Origin: an uncultured Paraprevotella sp.
GTDB taxonomy: Bacteria > Bacteroidota > Bacteroidia > Bacteroidales > Bacteroidaceae
Length of the DNA: 23,563 nt
Direction: 5' to 3'
Assembly: GCA_910584955.1 (NCBI GenBank)
Contig: CAJUDC010000026.1
Coordinates: 1-23,563 of the forward strand
Shown: piece by piece, positions 1 to 6,576 of the stretch
How the letters are laid out: each line of letters begins with the position of its first letter
Numbering within the stretch: the stretch's first letter is position 1
The notes under the pieces: generated by a model
The model's input: only the letters and a program-made list of their open reading frames with translations
Databases searched by the model: none
What the model was told of the DNA's origin: nothing
Made by a program: the position numbers and the translations under genes

Positions 1-62
1 ATAAGCATTCCGGTACTCTTCTTACCTTCCAGATCTGCTTTCAGTGATTTTTTAACTTCCAT
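1..62 (-). CDS. tonB: TonB energy transducer, N-terminal fragment (cut by window edge)
   Basis: Reading the minus strand from the ATG at 62-60 gives about 20 residues starting MEVKKSLKADLEGKK. This matches the N-terminal signature (MEVKKS-KADLE-KK) of Bacteroidota TonB proteins, which place a short basic cytoplasmic stretch before their single membrane anchor. TonB transmits proton-motive energy from ExbB/ExbD to outer-membrane receptors. Only the cytoplasmic tip lies in the window, so the anchor and C-terminal domain cannot be checked. A -7 element (TACATTTG on the minus strand) lies about 40 bp upstream, which supports this start. The identification rests on a short but characteristic stretch. 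Confidence 0.75.
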   Translation of the reverse strand, partial: MEVKKSLKADLEGKKSTGML

Positions 63-99
63 AATATTTTTTGTTTTTTACGTGTTCTTCTCAGCGGGA

Positions 100-128
100 C
101 AAATGTAGCACATTTTTTTTATTTACAA
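100..128 (-). promoter_or_regulatory. Bacteroides-type promoter for tonB
   Basis: On the minus strand TACATTTG (plus-strand 100-107) fits the -7 consensus TAnnTTTG. An imperfect -33 element CTTG (126-129) sits 18 bp upstream. The position, about 40 bp before the tonB ATG, is sensible. Confidence 0.55.
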
Positions 129-291
129 GTCGCTTTACAATCATTTTTTTCACCGAAACAAGTTTTTTTCTAAAAATCTATGCTTCCCGTATCCTAAAAA
201 TCGTTTTTCTGCGTTTCATACCCAGAGCCTTTCCAAAGTCCCGCAAAACGATTGTTGCGGTCCGAAATAAGGCTATCTGAAAAAAATAACG

Positions 292-299
292 TATCTTTG
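292..299 (+). promoter_or_regulatory. -7 promoter element for porQ
   Basis: TATCTTTG fits the Bacteroidota -7 consensus TAnnTTTG and lies 19 bp before the porQ ATG, implying a very short leader. I see no clear -33 TTTG at the usual distance. The 63-318 region between divergent tonB and porQ is AT-rich and otherwise shows no gene. Confidence 0.5.
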
Positions 300-318
300 G
301 AACCAAATTGAGAAGCCG

Positions 319-1293
319 ATGAAAAAAATCATTTTCTTTTTTGCCCTCTCCCTGCTCACTGTCCGGCTGAAAGCGCAGGAGAGTTCTTCCGTATTCAATT
401 TTCTGCGCTTACCGACATCGGCACACGCCACGGGATTGGGCGGTATGAACGTTTCCCTGATAGAAGATGATGCGACTTTGATTTTTAACAACCCGGCTCT
501 TCTCACTTCCGTAAGCGACAGGACACTGAACCTGAACTTTATGACGTACATGCAAGGCAGCAAGGCGGGAAGCGCAGCCTTTACGCGCACGGCCGGCGAA
601 CGCGGCGCCTGGGCGGCGACGGCACAATTTACGAACTACGGTTCCATGAAAGAGACCACCGCGAACGACGAAATACTGGGTGACTTCGCTGCCCTCGACA
701 TGGCCCTGAACGGCCTTTACAGTTACAACTTCAACGCCCTGTGGGCAGGCGGTGTCGCCGGCAAGTTCGTCTATTCCAAATACGGTGATTACAGTTCGAT
801 CGCTCTGGCCGTAGACCTGGGACTGAATTATTTCGACGAGGAACTGGACCTGTCGGTTTCCGCCGTGGCCGCCAACTTGGGCGGACAGGTAAAGGCTTTC
901 GGCGACACTCACGAGCGTCTGCCCTTCGACCTGCGTCTGGGTTTCACCAAAGGGATGTTCCACGCGCCCCTCTCTTTCTCCGTCACGATGGTGGATCTGA
1001 CCCGATGGAGTGCGGATTATTTTTACAATCCCGAAAAGAAATCGAGCTTCGGCCGCATTCTGTCCAACCATTTCGTGGTGGGGGTGGACTGCACTCCCGG
1101 ACGTCTTTTTTACCTGTCTGCCGGCTATAATTTCCGGCGGGCCTCCGAACTCAAGGCAGCCGGTTCGTCGCATGGAGCAGGCTTAAGCCTGGGTGCCGGA
1201 CTAAATCTGACGCGTTTCAAATTCGGCGTCGCCTACGCCAAATACCACGTTTCCACCCCTTCATTGGTATTTAACGCCTCTTACCACCTATAA
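319..1293 (+). CDS. porQ: PorQ-family outer-membrane beta-barrel protein (type IX secretion component family)
   Basis: 324 residues. An N-terminal signal peptide (MKKIIFFFALSLL..., likely cleavage after the LKA near residue 19) is followed by the family start FNFLRLPTSAHATGLGGMNVSL and then alternating hydrophobic strands ending in an aromatic C-terminal stretch, as expected for a PorV/PorQ-like outer-membrane barrel. In bacteria with type IX secretion, PorQ takes part in handling and anchoring cargo at the cell surface. Homologues also occur in gut Bacteroidales where T9SS activity is uncertain. No other T9SS gene is visible here, and the secreted proteins of this window do not show an obvious T9SS C-terminal domain, so a T9SS role is inference. 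Its position before cmk-ispH matches an arrangement I recall from other Bacteroidales. ATG start with a -7 element just upstream. Confidence 0.85.
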   Translation: MKKIIFFFALSLLTVRLKAQESSSVFNFLRLPTSAHATGLGGMNVSLIEDDATLIFNNPALLTSVSDRTLNLNFMTYMQGSKAGSAAFTRTAGERGAWAATAQFTNYGSMKETTANDEILGDFAALDMALNGLYSYNFNALWAGGVAGKFVYSKYGDYSSIALAVDLGLNYFDEELDLSVSAVAANLGGQVKAFGDTHERLPFDLRLGFTKGMFHAPLSFSVTMVDLTRWSADYFYNPEKKSSFGRILSNHFVVGVDCTPGRLFYLSAGYNFRRASELKAAGSSHGAGLSLGAGLNLTRFKFGVAYAKYHVSTPSLVFNASYHL

Positions 1294-1304
1294 AATAGCA
1301 CATC

Positions 1305-1340
1305 GGCGGGCGTTCTTCCCGTCATTTCCCGGTTATTTTC
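1305..1340 (+). terminator. Possible weak terminator after porQ
   Basis: A 6-bp stem (GGCGGG at 1305-1310 with CCCGTC at 1318-1323, one G-U pair) and a 7-nt loop begin 11 bp after the porQ stop codon. They are followed by only a moderately U-rich stretch. Weak by intrinsic-terminator standards. Confidence 0.35.
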
Positions 1341-1353
1341 CGACTTTTATTCC

Positions 1354-1447
1354 GTAACGTGGTGCGCACCGCGTTACAACGTGGCCTGCATGCCGTTGCA
1401 TCGGGGTGCGCACCACATCCGAACCTTATGCTCACCACCGTTACATC
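1354..1447. repeat. Degenerate 22-bp tandem repeat array (4 units) with palindromic cores
   Basis: Units fall at 1359-1380, 1381-1402, 1403-1424 and 1425-1447 (the last one base longer). By hand alignment, units 1 and 3 agree at about 16 of 22 positions and units 1 and 2 at about 14. Shared pieces are GTGG at the start, a TGCGCACC-like middle and a CGTTACAtC-like end. Units 1 and 3 both contain the palindrome GGTGCGCACC. Around unit 1, 1354-1377 forms a 24-bp palindrome with a single mismatched pair (T/G, a wobble if transcribed). The 22-bp period is not a multiple of three and is two DNA turns, which suits protein binding better than coding. There are no unique spacers, so it is not a CRISPR array. 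Confidence 0.6.
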
Positions 1448-1554
1448 CCCTCCCGACCCTCCGTTTTCTTCCCTCCCAAAGTCGTTTTCCTCTTCTTCAC
1501 CACCTTTATTCTCTCTCTAAAACAAGCATCAAAAAAGCCCGAAAATCCGGCACT

Positions 1555-1620
1555 CTCATGCGCAACACAGTATTCCGTCCGCCACTCCGTTATCCATCGT
1601 GGCGCGCATCATCGCATCCC
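1555..1620. repeat. Second, weaker cluster of the 22-bp repeat
   Basis: Three 22-bp blocks (1555-1576, 1577-1598, 1599-1620) resemble units of the upstream array. The first is close to the array's fourth unit (shared CT-ATGC-CA-CAC). The third shares GTGGC and GCGCAT with the array. The middle block is poor. They abut the cmk promoter. Resemblance was judged by eye and is less secure than in the first cluster. Confidence 0.35.
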
Positions 1621-1640
1621 CCAAACTAATCGACGCAAAA

Positions 1641-1672
1641 TTTGGAAAAGGTCGTAAGTTGTGATACCTTTG
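1641..1672 (+). promoter_or_regulatory. Promoter of cmk-ispH
   Basis: TTTG at 1641-1644 and TACCTTTG at 1665-1672 are separated by 20 bp, a good match to the Bacteroidota consensus (TTTG, 19-21 bp, TAnnTTTG). Transcription would start near 1680 and give a leader of about 50 nt. Confidence 0.75.
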
Positions 1673-1695
1673 CACACAAATACCAACCTTGAGAA

Positions 1696-1724
1696 CCCCG
1701 TATGTACGGGGCCTCGTAACATAC
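1696..1724 (+). promoter_or_regulatory. cmk leader with two mutually exclusive hairpins
   Basis: Hairpin A pairs CCCCGT (1696-1701) with ACGGGG (1706-1711) around an ATGT loop. Hairpin B pairs GTATGTAC (1700-1707) with GT(A)ACATAC (1716-1724, one bulged A) and ends 8 nt before the cmk ATG. They share bases 1700-1707, so only one can form. This is visible complementarity; any regulatory effect is inference. Confidence 0.45.
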
Positions 1725-1732
1725 TTATTTCT

Positions 1733-2422
1733 ATGAAAAAAATCGTGATAGCCATCGACGGATATTCCTCTTGCGGCAAGAGCACCATGGCCAAAGACCT
1801 GGCGCGTGAAATAGGTTACATATACATCGACAGCGGGGCCATGTATCGTGCCGTAGCCCTGTATTGTCTGGAGAACGGACTGATTTCCAAGGGAGAAATC
1901 AAAGAAGAGGAACTTCGGAAAGCACTCGAAAGCCTAGAAATCACTTTTCGGAAAGACCCACAGACCGGACTGCCGCAGACATATCTGAACGGGACAAACG
2001 TAGAGAAGAAAATACGCACGCTCGAGGTGTCGGGTCAGGTGAGCCATGTGGCTGCGTTGGGTTTCGTGCGCGAAGCCATGACACGGCAACAGCAGGCGAT
2101 GGGACGGCAGAAAGGGATCGTCATGGACGGGCGCGACATCGGTACAGCGGTATTCCCCGACGCCGAACTGAAATTGTTCGTCACCGCCTCGGACCGGATC
2201 AGGGCACAACGGCGCTATGACGAACTGACGGCCAAAGGCGAACCGTGCAGTTTTGAGGAGATTCTGCTTAATCTGCAGGAGCGTGATCGCATCGACACCA
2301 CACGTGCCGTAAATCCCCTGCGACAGGCCGAAGACGCCATCGTGCTCGACAACAGTCACATGAGCATCGAAGAGCAGCGCAAATGGCTGGCCGATGAGTT
2401 CCGAAAAGCAACCGCCGAATGA
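1733..2422 (+). CDS. cmk: Cytidylate kinase (CMP/dCMP kinase)
   Basis: 229 residues, the usual size. Phosphorylates CMP and dCMP with ATP to the diphosphates in the cytoplasm, feeding pyrimidine nucleotide and lipid precursor synthesis. Visible motifs: P-loop GYSSCGKST (10-18), DSGAMYRA (33-40) at the start of the CMP-binding part, MDGRDIGT (131-138), and the lid-region arginines in the stretch RDRIDTTRAVNPL (184-196). The ATG at 1733 is chosen because the protein then begins MKKIVIAIDGYSS as in the family and sits behind a good promoter; the frame stays open further upstream, but that extension (from a GTG at 1661) overlaps the promoter and is not family-like. The stop overlaps the ispH start by 4 bp (ATGA), so the two are probably translationally coupled. 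Confidence 0.95.
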   Translation: MKKIVIAIDGYSSCGKSTMAKDLAREIGYIYIDSGAMYRAVALYCLENGLISKGEIKEEELRKALESLEITFRKDPQTGLPQTYLNGTNVEKKIRTLEVSGQVSHVAALGFVREAMTRQQQAMGRQKGIVMDGRDIGTAVFPDAELKLFVTASDRIRAQRRYDELTAKGEPCSFEEILLNLQERDRIDTTRAVNPLRQAEDAIVLDNSHMSIEEQRKWLADEFRKATAE

Positions 2423-3306
2423 AACATCCCATACATATTGAAATAGACCGGGGATCGGGGTTCTGCTTTGGTGTGACACGGGCCATCAACAAGGCGGAAG
2501 AAGAACTGGAAAAAGGAGAGACGCTGTATTGCCTGGGAGACATTGTGCACAACGGAAAGGAATGCGACCGGTTGCGCAAACTGGGTCTCATCACCATCGA
2601 CCACGACGCTTTCCACCGGTTGCACGACGCCAAAGTGCTGTTGAGGGCCCACGGAGAACCGCCGCAGACCTATGCCGACGCCGGCGCCAACCGCATCGAC
2701 ATCATCGACGCCACATGCCCCGTCGTGCTGCATCTGCAAGAACGTATTAAAAAGGAATATGATCTGAAAGACAGCCCGGACAAACAAATCGTCATCTTCG
2801 GGAAAAACGGGCATGCCGAGGTTATGGGACTGGTGGGACAAACGGAAGGGAAAGCCATTGTCATAGAAAAGACAGAAGAGGTGAAGAAACTGGATTTCAA
2901 CAAAGACATCCGTCTGTATTCACAGACCACCAAACCGCTCGACGAGTTCCGTGCCATCGTGGAATATATCCGGCAACACATCTCGCCGCAGGCCACGTTC
3001 CGCTACTACGACACCATCTGCCGCCAAGTGGCCAACCGCATGCCACACATTCGGGAATTTGCCTCGCGCCACGACGTGGTGTTCTTCGTCTGCGGCAAGA
3101 AAAGCTCAAACGGTCGCGTGCTTTTCAACGAATGCCGGTCGGTGAATCCGAGGTCCTATTTAATAGACACAGCCGCCGAAATAGACATTCGACGGTTGCC
3201 GGAGGATTGTGTGTCGGTGGGCATCTGTGGAGCCACTTCCACACCCAAATGGTTAATGGAGGAGTGCAAAATACGCATCGAGGAGCTGCTTGGCAGCCAC
3301 GAATGA
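2419..3306 (+). CDS. ispH: 4-hydroxy-3-methylbut-2-enyl diphosphate reductase
   Basis: 295 residues. Last enzyme of the MEP isoprenoid pathway: a cytoplasmic [4Fe-4S] enzyme that reduces HMBPP to IPP and DMAPP. All three cluster cysteines are present (Cys16 in GFCFGV, Cys100 in DATCPVV, Cys201 in DTICRQV). Also present are the substrate-binding His44, His78 and His132, catalytic Glu134, Thr171, the Ser229-Ser230-Asn231 trio and Ser274 in GATSTP. They line up with E. coli IspH at an offset of about four residues. Its ATG overlaps the cmk stop. The last 54 bp overlap the 3' end of meaB on the opposite strand, with no terminator visible between them. Confidence 0.96.
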   Translation: MKHPIHIEIDRGSGFCFGVTRAINKAEEELEKGETLYCLGDIVHNGKECDRLRKLGLITIDHDAFHRLHDAKVLLRAHGEPPQTYADAGANRIDIIDATCPVVLHLQERIKKEYDLKDSPDKQIVIFGKNGHAEVMGLVGQTEGKAIVIEKTEEVKKLDFNKDIRLYSQTTKPLDEFRAIVEYIRQHISPQATFRYYDTICRQVANRMPHIREFASRHDVVFFVCGKKSSNGRVLFNECRSVNPRSYLIDTAAEIDIRRLPEDCVSVGICGATSTPKWLMEECKIRIEELLGSHE

Positions 3307-4350
3307 GGTCTGCCGGCCTTCCAGTACACGCCGCTCGGCCTCGCCCGTCATCGCCTCTATAGCCGGATTCTGGTAGAAGCTGTTACGCAACTGCTCGTTG
3401 ATGCTCTCATACATCCAATATTTGGCCTGTTCGCTGCGACGGTGTTCGAAATATCCGTTGGCCTTCACAAAGTCGATATAAGCATATATCATATCCCATA
3501 TTTCCCGGATACCGTAACCGTAAAAGCCGGAATAAGTAAGCACCTGCGGCGTCCATCCGCTTTCGGGAGCCGGGAACAGATGCAACGCATTGCGGAACTG
3601 CGTGGCAGCCAATTGGCACTTGTCTACGTTGTTGCCGTCGCACTTGTTAATGACAATACCGTCGGCCATCTCCATGATACCGCGCTTGATGCCTTGCAGT
3701 TCGTCACCCGTGCCGGCCAGCTGTATCAGCAAAAAGAAATCTACCATCGAATGACAGGCGGTCTCGCTCTGACCCACACCTACCGTCTCGACAAAGATCT
3801 TGTCAAAGCCTGCCGCCTCGCATAGAATAATCGTCTCACGCGTTTTCCGGGCCACGCCGCCCAACGAACCGGCGGAAGGACTGGGACGGATGAAGGAAGC
3901 CGGATGAACGGCCAGTTTCTCCATGCGGGTCTTGTCCCCCAGAATACTGCCCTTGCTCCGCTCGCTGCTAGGATCGATGGCCAGTACGGCCAATTTGCCA
4001 CCGTACTTTTCCAGAACATGCACCCCGAATTCGTCTATGCTGGTGCTCTTCCCCGCTCCGGGCACTCCGCTGATACCGATACGTACCGAACGACCGGCGT
4101 GAGGCAAGCACTTTTCTATTACTTCCTGCGCCATAGCCTGATGAGCCGGATTCATACTTTCCACCAGGGTTACCGCCTGTCCCAATACGGTCACATTTCC
4201 CTTTACTATACCTTCTACATAATCACTTACGGTCAGCGCACGGTGCTTGAACCGTCCCCGTTTCAGATAAGGGTTTACGATAGAAGGCTGCGCCACGCCG
4301 CTGTTCACGGTCAGGCCCTTATATTCCGCGCTGTTCTCAGGATGTTCCAT
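3253..4350 (-). CDS. meaB: MeaB/ArgK-type P-loop GTPase (methylmalonyl-CoA mutase chaperone)
   Basis: 365 residues, G3E family. MeaB binds the B12-dependent methylmalonyl-CoA mutase and uses GTP hydrolysis to protect it and to gate cofactor loading. Visible motifs: Walker A GVPGAGKST (95-103), AIDPSS (124-129), the switch stretch ETVGVGQSE (188-196) and NKCD (235-238, the NKxD guanine site). The C-terminal dimerisation arm (about 285-365) ends in AAKQLLDAYF. Older annotations call this family ArgK, a supposed arginine/ornithine transport kinase, which is now considered wrong. The mutase genes are not in the window. It starts 11 bp after the DUF1573 gene and is probably co-transcribed with it; its 3' end overlaps ispH. 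Confidence 0.92.
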   Translation of the reverse strand: MEHPENSAEYKGLTVNSGVAQPSIVNPYLKRGRFKHRALTVSDYVEGIVKGNVTVLGQAVTLVESMNPAHQAMAQEVIEKCLPHAGRSVRIGISGVPGAGKSTSIDEFGVHVLEKYGGKLAVLAIDPSSERSKGSILGDKTRMEKLAVHPASFIRPSPSAGSLGGVARKTRETIILCEAAGFDKIFVETVGVGQSETACHSMVDFFLLIQLAGTGDELQGIKRGIMEMADGIVINKCDGNNVDKCQLAATQFRNALHLFPAPESGWTPQVLTYSGFYGYGIREIWDMIYAYIDFVKANGYFEHRRSEQAKYWMYESINEQLRNSFYQNPAIEAMTGEAERRVLEGRQTSFVAAKQLLDAYFALLH

Positions 4351-4361
4351 ATCTATTCTTA

Positions 4362-5435
4362 TTAGGGCTTTACTTGAATCGTTACGATCTTCTTGGGATG
4401 CTTCGGGTCGTCGGTGATAAGCAACACCCGTGGGCGGTTCTTCGCTTTGGCCAGATAGCTCCCTACTACGGTGATCTTCATCTTGGTCGACTTACCCGGT
4501 GCCACCTTGCGGTTGCCCAGGCTCACATTCAACGCTTTGTTGAACACTTGCACCGATCGGATGGAAAGCGGCGTACGTCCTTCGTTCTTTATTACGATCG
4601 TCCCGCTCACCTTACGCTTGCCGTTGAGTGCTCCCAGATCAAGCGAGTCGGACGACAGGGTCATCACCGGCGCCTGTTCCAGTTGGCGGGCCGTCAGCTT
4701 GGAGAAATCGGGCAACAGCACCGCCGATACGGATATTTCATTGTCATCGCTCACCTTGTCGCCCATATAACGGGCCAGGTACAGCGAAGTCTGTGTCAGT
4801 CCCATCTGCATGAGGTGCTTGCTGTCCAACGTCAGCACAATCTTACCGATGCGACCGCCGGCCAGCGTCTCCGGCAGGTAGCGTGCCGACAGATAAGGGG
4901 GCAGGTGCATCAGTTCGGGCTTATAACTTTTACGGTCCGTATTGACAATCTGAATTTCGGCCACAGGACAGTCGCCTTTGTTCACCTCGTCAAATTCCAC
5001 TACATTCGTATTCATCCGTACCGTTCCCAGATCAATAGGGAAAGATCCCGAGTAGTCGGTGGCATGCGACACCACCCGTCCTTGCAGATGCAGATAGACA
5101 GGTTCTTCCGAGGCATTGGTATAAACTTCCAGTTCTTTCTGGAAAACGCCCAGCATCGCCGCATCATATACGGCGGTAATCTCACCCTTTTCTCCCGGTC
5201 CGATGGCCGCGCGTGTCCATTCCACGGCGGTACAGCCGCACGAAGGCGTTACCTGTTTGATCTCAAGAGGCAAATCGCCCTTGTTCGTTACGGCAAAAGT
5301 CGCTTTTGTCGGCAACTGGAAAATGACCTCTCCCATATTGGCTATATCCCGATCCACGGAGAAACGAGGCTGTGCCCAAAGAGACGTAACCCACCCCAGT
5401 GCCGCACAGGCTATTCCGATTCGCTTCAATATCAT
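4362..5435 (-). CDS. Secreted DUF1573 protein
   Basis: 357 residues from the ATG at 5435, chosen because it opens with a signal peptide (MILKRIGIACAALGWVTSLWA, then QPRF). The frame extends upstream into the preceding gene without a family-like N-terminus, and the -7 promoter box lies just before this start. The N-terminal half is a DUF1573 domain, an immunoglobulin-like beta fold with the hallmark PSCGCT (about 64-69). A second related beta domain follows near 265-355 (KNEGRTPLSIRSV...). DUF1573 proteins are common exported proteins of Bacteroidota with no agreed function. It probably acts in the periplasm or on the outer membrane. It is followed after 11 bp by meaB. Confidence 0.85.
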   Translation of the reverse strand: MILKRIGIACAALGWVTSLWAQPRFSVDRDIANMGEVIFQLPTKATFAVTNKGDLPLEIKQVTPSCGCTAVEWTRAAIGPGEKGEITAVYDAAMLGVFQKELEVYTNASEEPVYLHLQGRVVSHATDYSGSFPIDLGTVRMNTNVVEFDEVNKGDCPVAEIQIVNTDRKSYKPELMHLPPYLSARYLPETLAGGRIGKIVLTLDSKHLMQMGLTQTSLYLARYMGDKVSDDNEISVSAVLLPDFSKLTARQLEQAPVMTLSSDSLDLGALNGKRKVSGTIVIKNEGRTPLSIRSVQVFNKALNVSLGNRKVAPGKSTKMKITVVGSYLAKAKNRPRVLLITDDPKHPKKIVTIQVKP

Positions 5436-5459
5436 ATTCTTTCCACTCTGGTTTACAAG

Positions 5460-5490
5460 CAAAGATACGGAAAATGTCGCATCCGACAAG
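5460..5490 (-). promoter_or_regulatory. Promoter of the DUF1573-meaB unit
   Basis: On the minus strand TATCTTTG (plus 5460-5467) fits the -7 box, with an imperfect -33 CTTG (5487-5490) 19 bp upstream. It lies in the 61-bp gap after the DUF4837 gene, so DUF1573-meaB can be transcribed independently. Confidence 0.6.
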
Positions 5491-5496
5491 GGAAAC

Positions 5497-6492
5497 CTAC
5501 TTCTTTTCTTTCGCCAGCGTGCGCAGGGATGCTTCCAACGTGCGTACCAGTTCACGCTTGTTGGTACGGGGCGAGTAGACAAAGCCTTCGCATACCACTA
5601 CCCGACCGTCGGCGCTGTCTGCACGGACCAACGAAACGAAGGGACCACCGATGCCGCCCTTGCGCATTTCCCACAGACCGCGCGCCTCCAACGTGTTCTC
5701 CCCGTCTATATTCCTTTGACGGAAGGTCACCAGCGGATGTCCGTCCTGCCGGGTTGTCGTCATCCACTGTTCGGGAGTAGAACCGGGAATATTGGCTTTC
5801 ATCACGGAATCCCGCTTCCGCACGAACTCCTCCGGCGTAAACGGCTGCGCGCCGGCCAAGGGATAAGAATAAAATACGATGTTATAATCTTTTTCATTGC
5901 GGTTCGTACCGGCCCATAAAAAATCTTCTCCCCGTTTCGAAGCCTTGATGTCGGCAGGCGCACACAACGTATATCCCGCCAGCGTATTCAGTTCGTCACT
6001 CACTTTCCGGCTGTACTTGCGGCGCAAACGGGCCGCCTCTACTTTCAGTTCGGACTCAACGAACGCATCCGCCAGCCTGTCCTTGTTACGTCCCAGCCAT
6101 CCGGCCAACTCCTCGGCACTGCGGGCGACAAGCGTCACTTCGATCTGCGGCACGGCCTCCACATCCCTTGCCATCCCCACGAGCGGATGAGCCTGCTCCG
6201 GGTCAATGCGCACAAACAGTTTATTACGCATCGTAACATACATACGGTCATAATGACGGGGAGCCACCCGCACCAAACGGAACATGGCTTCATTCTGCGG
6301 CAAGCCGGGAACGGGCCCTTCCAATATATCCCGCAACGAATCGCCCGCCGCACTGTTCCATACCTCCGGGTCCACTACAACCAACAGTTCATACGGCAAA
6401 CCTTTCGAGGACACGATCCGTTTTTCTTTCTCCGTCTGACAGGCACCGCAAAGGACAACGGCACTCAACATCATATACATCCATTTTTTCAT
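5497..6492 (-). CDS. DUF4837 family lipoprotein
   Basis: 331 residues. The N-terminus MKKWMYMMLSAVVLCGAC carries a lipobox (LCGAC, lipidated Cys18), so it is an envelope lipoprotein. The rest matches my recollection of DUF4837, a Bacteroidota-restricted family of about this length: the GLPYELLVVVDPEVW stretch after the linker, an EMTLRFRVA-like segment (here AMFRLVRVAPRHYD), and a central K/R-rich helix. No catalytic motif is recognised and the family has no established role. It lies downstream of the phytase-like gene (84-bp gap) and upstream of DUF1573 (61-bp gap), in a run of envelope genes on one strand. Family assignment is from recognition of the overall sequence, not a search. Confidence 0.8.
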   Translation of the reverse strand: MKKWMYMMLSAVVLCGACQTEKEKRIVSSKGLPYELLVVVDPEVWNSAAGDSLRDILEGPVPGLPQNEAMFRLVRVAPRHYDRMYVTMRNKLFVRIDPEQAHPLVGMARDVEAVPQIEVTLVARSAEELAGWLGRNKDRLADAFVESELKVEAARLRRKYSRKVSDELNTLAGYTLCAPADIKASKRGEDFLWAGTNRNEKDYNIVFYSYPLAGAQPFTPEEFVRKRDSVMKANIPGSTPEQWMTTTRQDGHPLVTFRQRNIDGENTLEARGLWEMRKGGIGGPFVSLVRADSADGRVVVCEGFVYSPRTNKRELVRTLEASLRTLAKEKK

Positions 6493-6523
6493 AGACTTAC
6501 TTATTTATTAAAAGACAACCGCG

Positions 6524-6555
6524 CGAAGTTATACTATTTTAGTAGAAAGAACAAA
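6524..6555 (-). promoter_or_regulatory. Probable promoter of the DUF4837 gene
   Basis: On the minus strand TAACTTCG (plus 6524-6531, one mismatch to TAnnTTTG) has a -33 TTTG (6552-6555) 20 bp upstream, about 32 bp before the ATG. Confidence 0.45.
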
Positions 6556-6576
6556 ATATTTCCCTGCTTTTTTCTT

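Larger units (their letters stand above)
1294..1732. other. Long intergenic region porQ-cmk
   Basis: 439 bp without a credible gene; the short reading frames here have no family resemblance and no start signals. It contains a possible porQ terminator, two clusters of degenerate 22-bp repeats, a pyrimidine-rich stretch (about 1445-1520), the cmk promoter and a structured cmk leader. These are listed separately. Confidence 0.8.

Noticed and set aside
1354..1620. CRISPR array in the porQ-cmk intergenic region
   Set aside because: The repeats are directly adjacent and degenerate with no unique spacers, and there are no cas genes in the window.
1381..1657. Small genes in the porQ-cmk gap (open frames of about 82 codons)
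   Set aside because: No family resemblance, no start signals, and they run through the 22-bp repeats and the cmk promoter region.
3253..4350. Annotation of the GTPase as an arginine/ornithine transport kinase (ArgK)
   Set aside because: The G3E GTPase motifs and length match MeaB, the mutase chaperone; the transport-kinase name is a historical misannotation.
4374..5780. 468-codon plus-strand frame opposite DUF1573 and DUF4837
   Set aside because: Crosses the boundary between two recognised genes and their promoter; composition typical of antisense frames.
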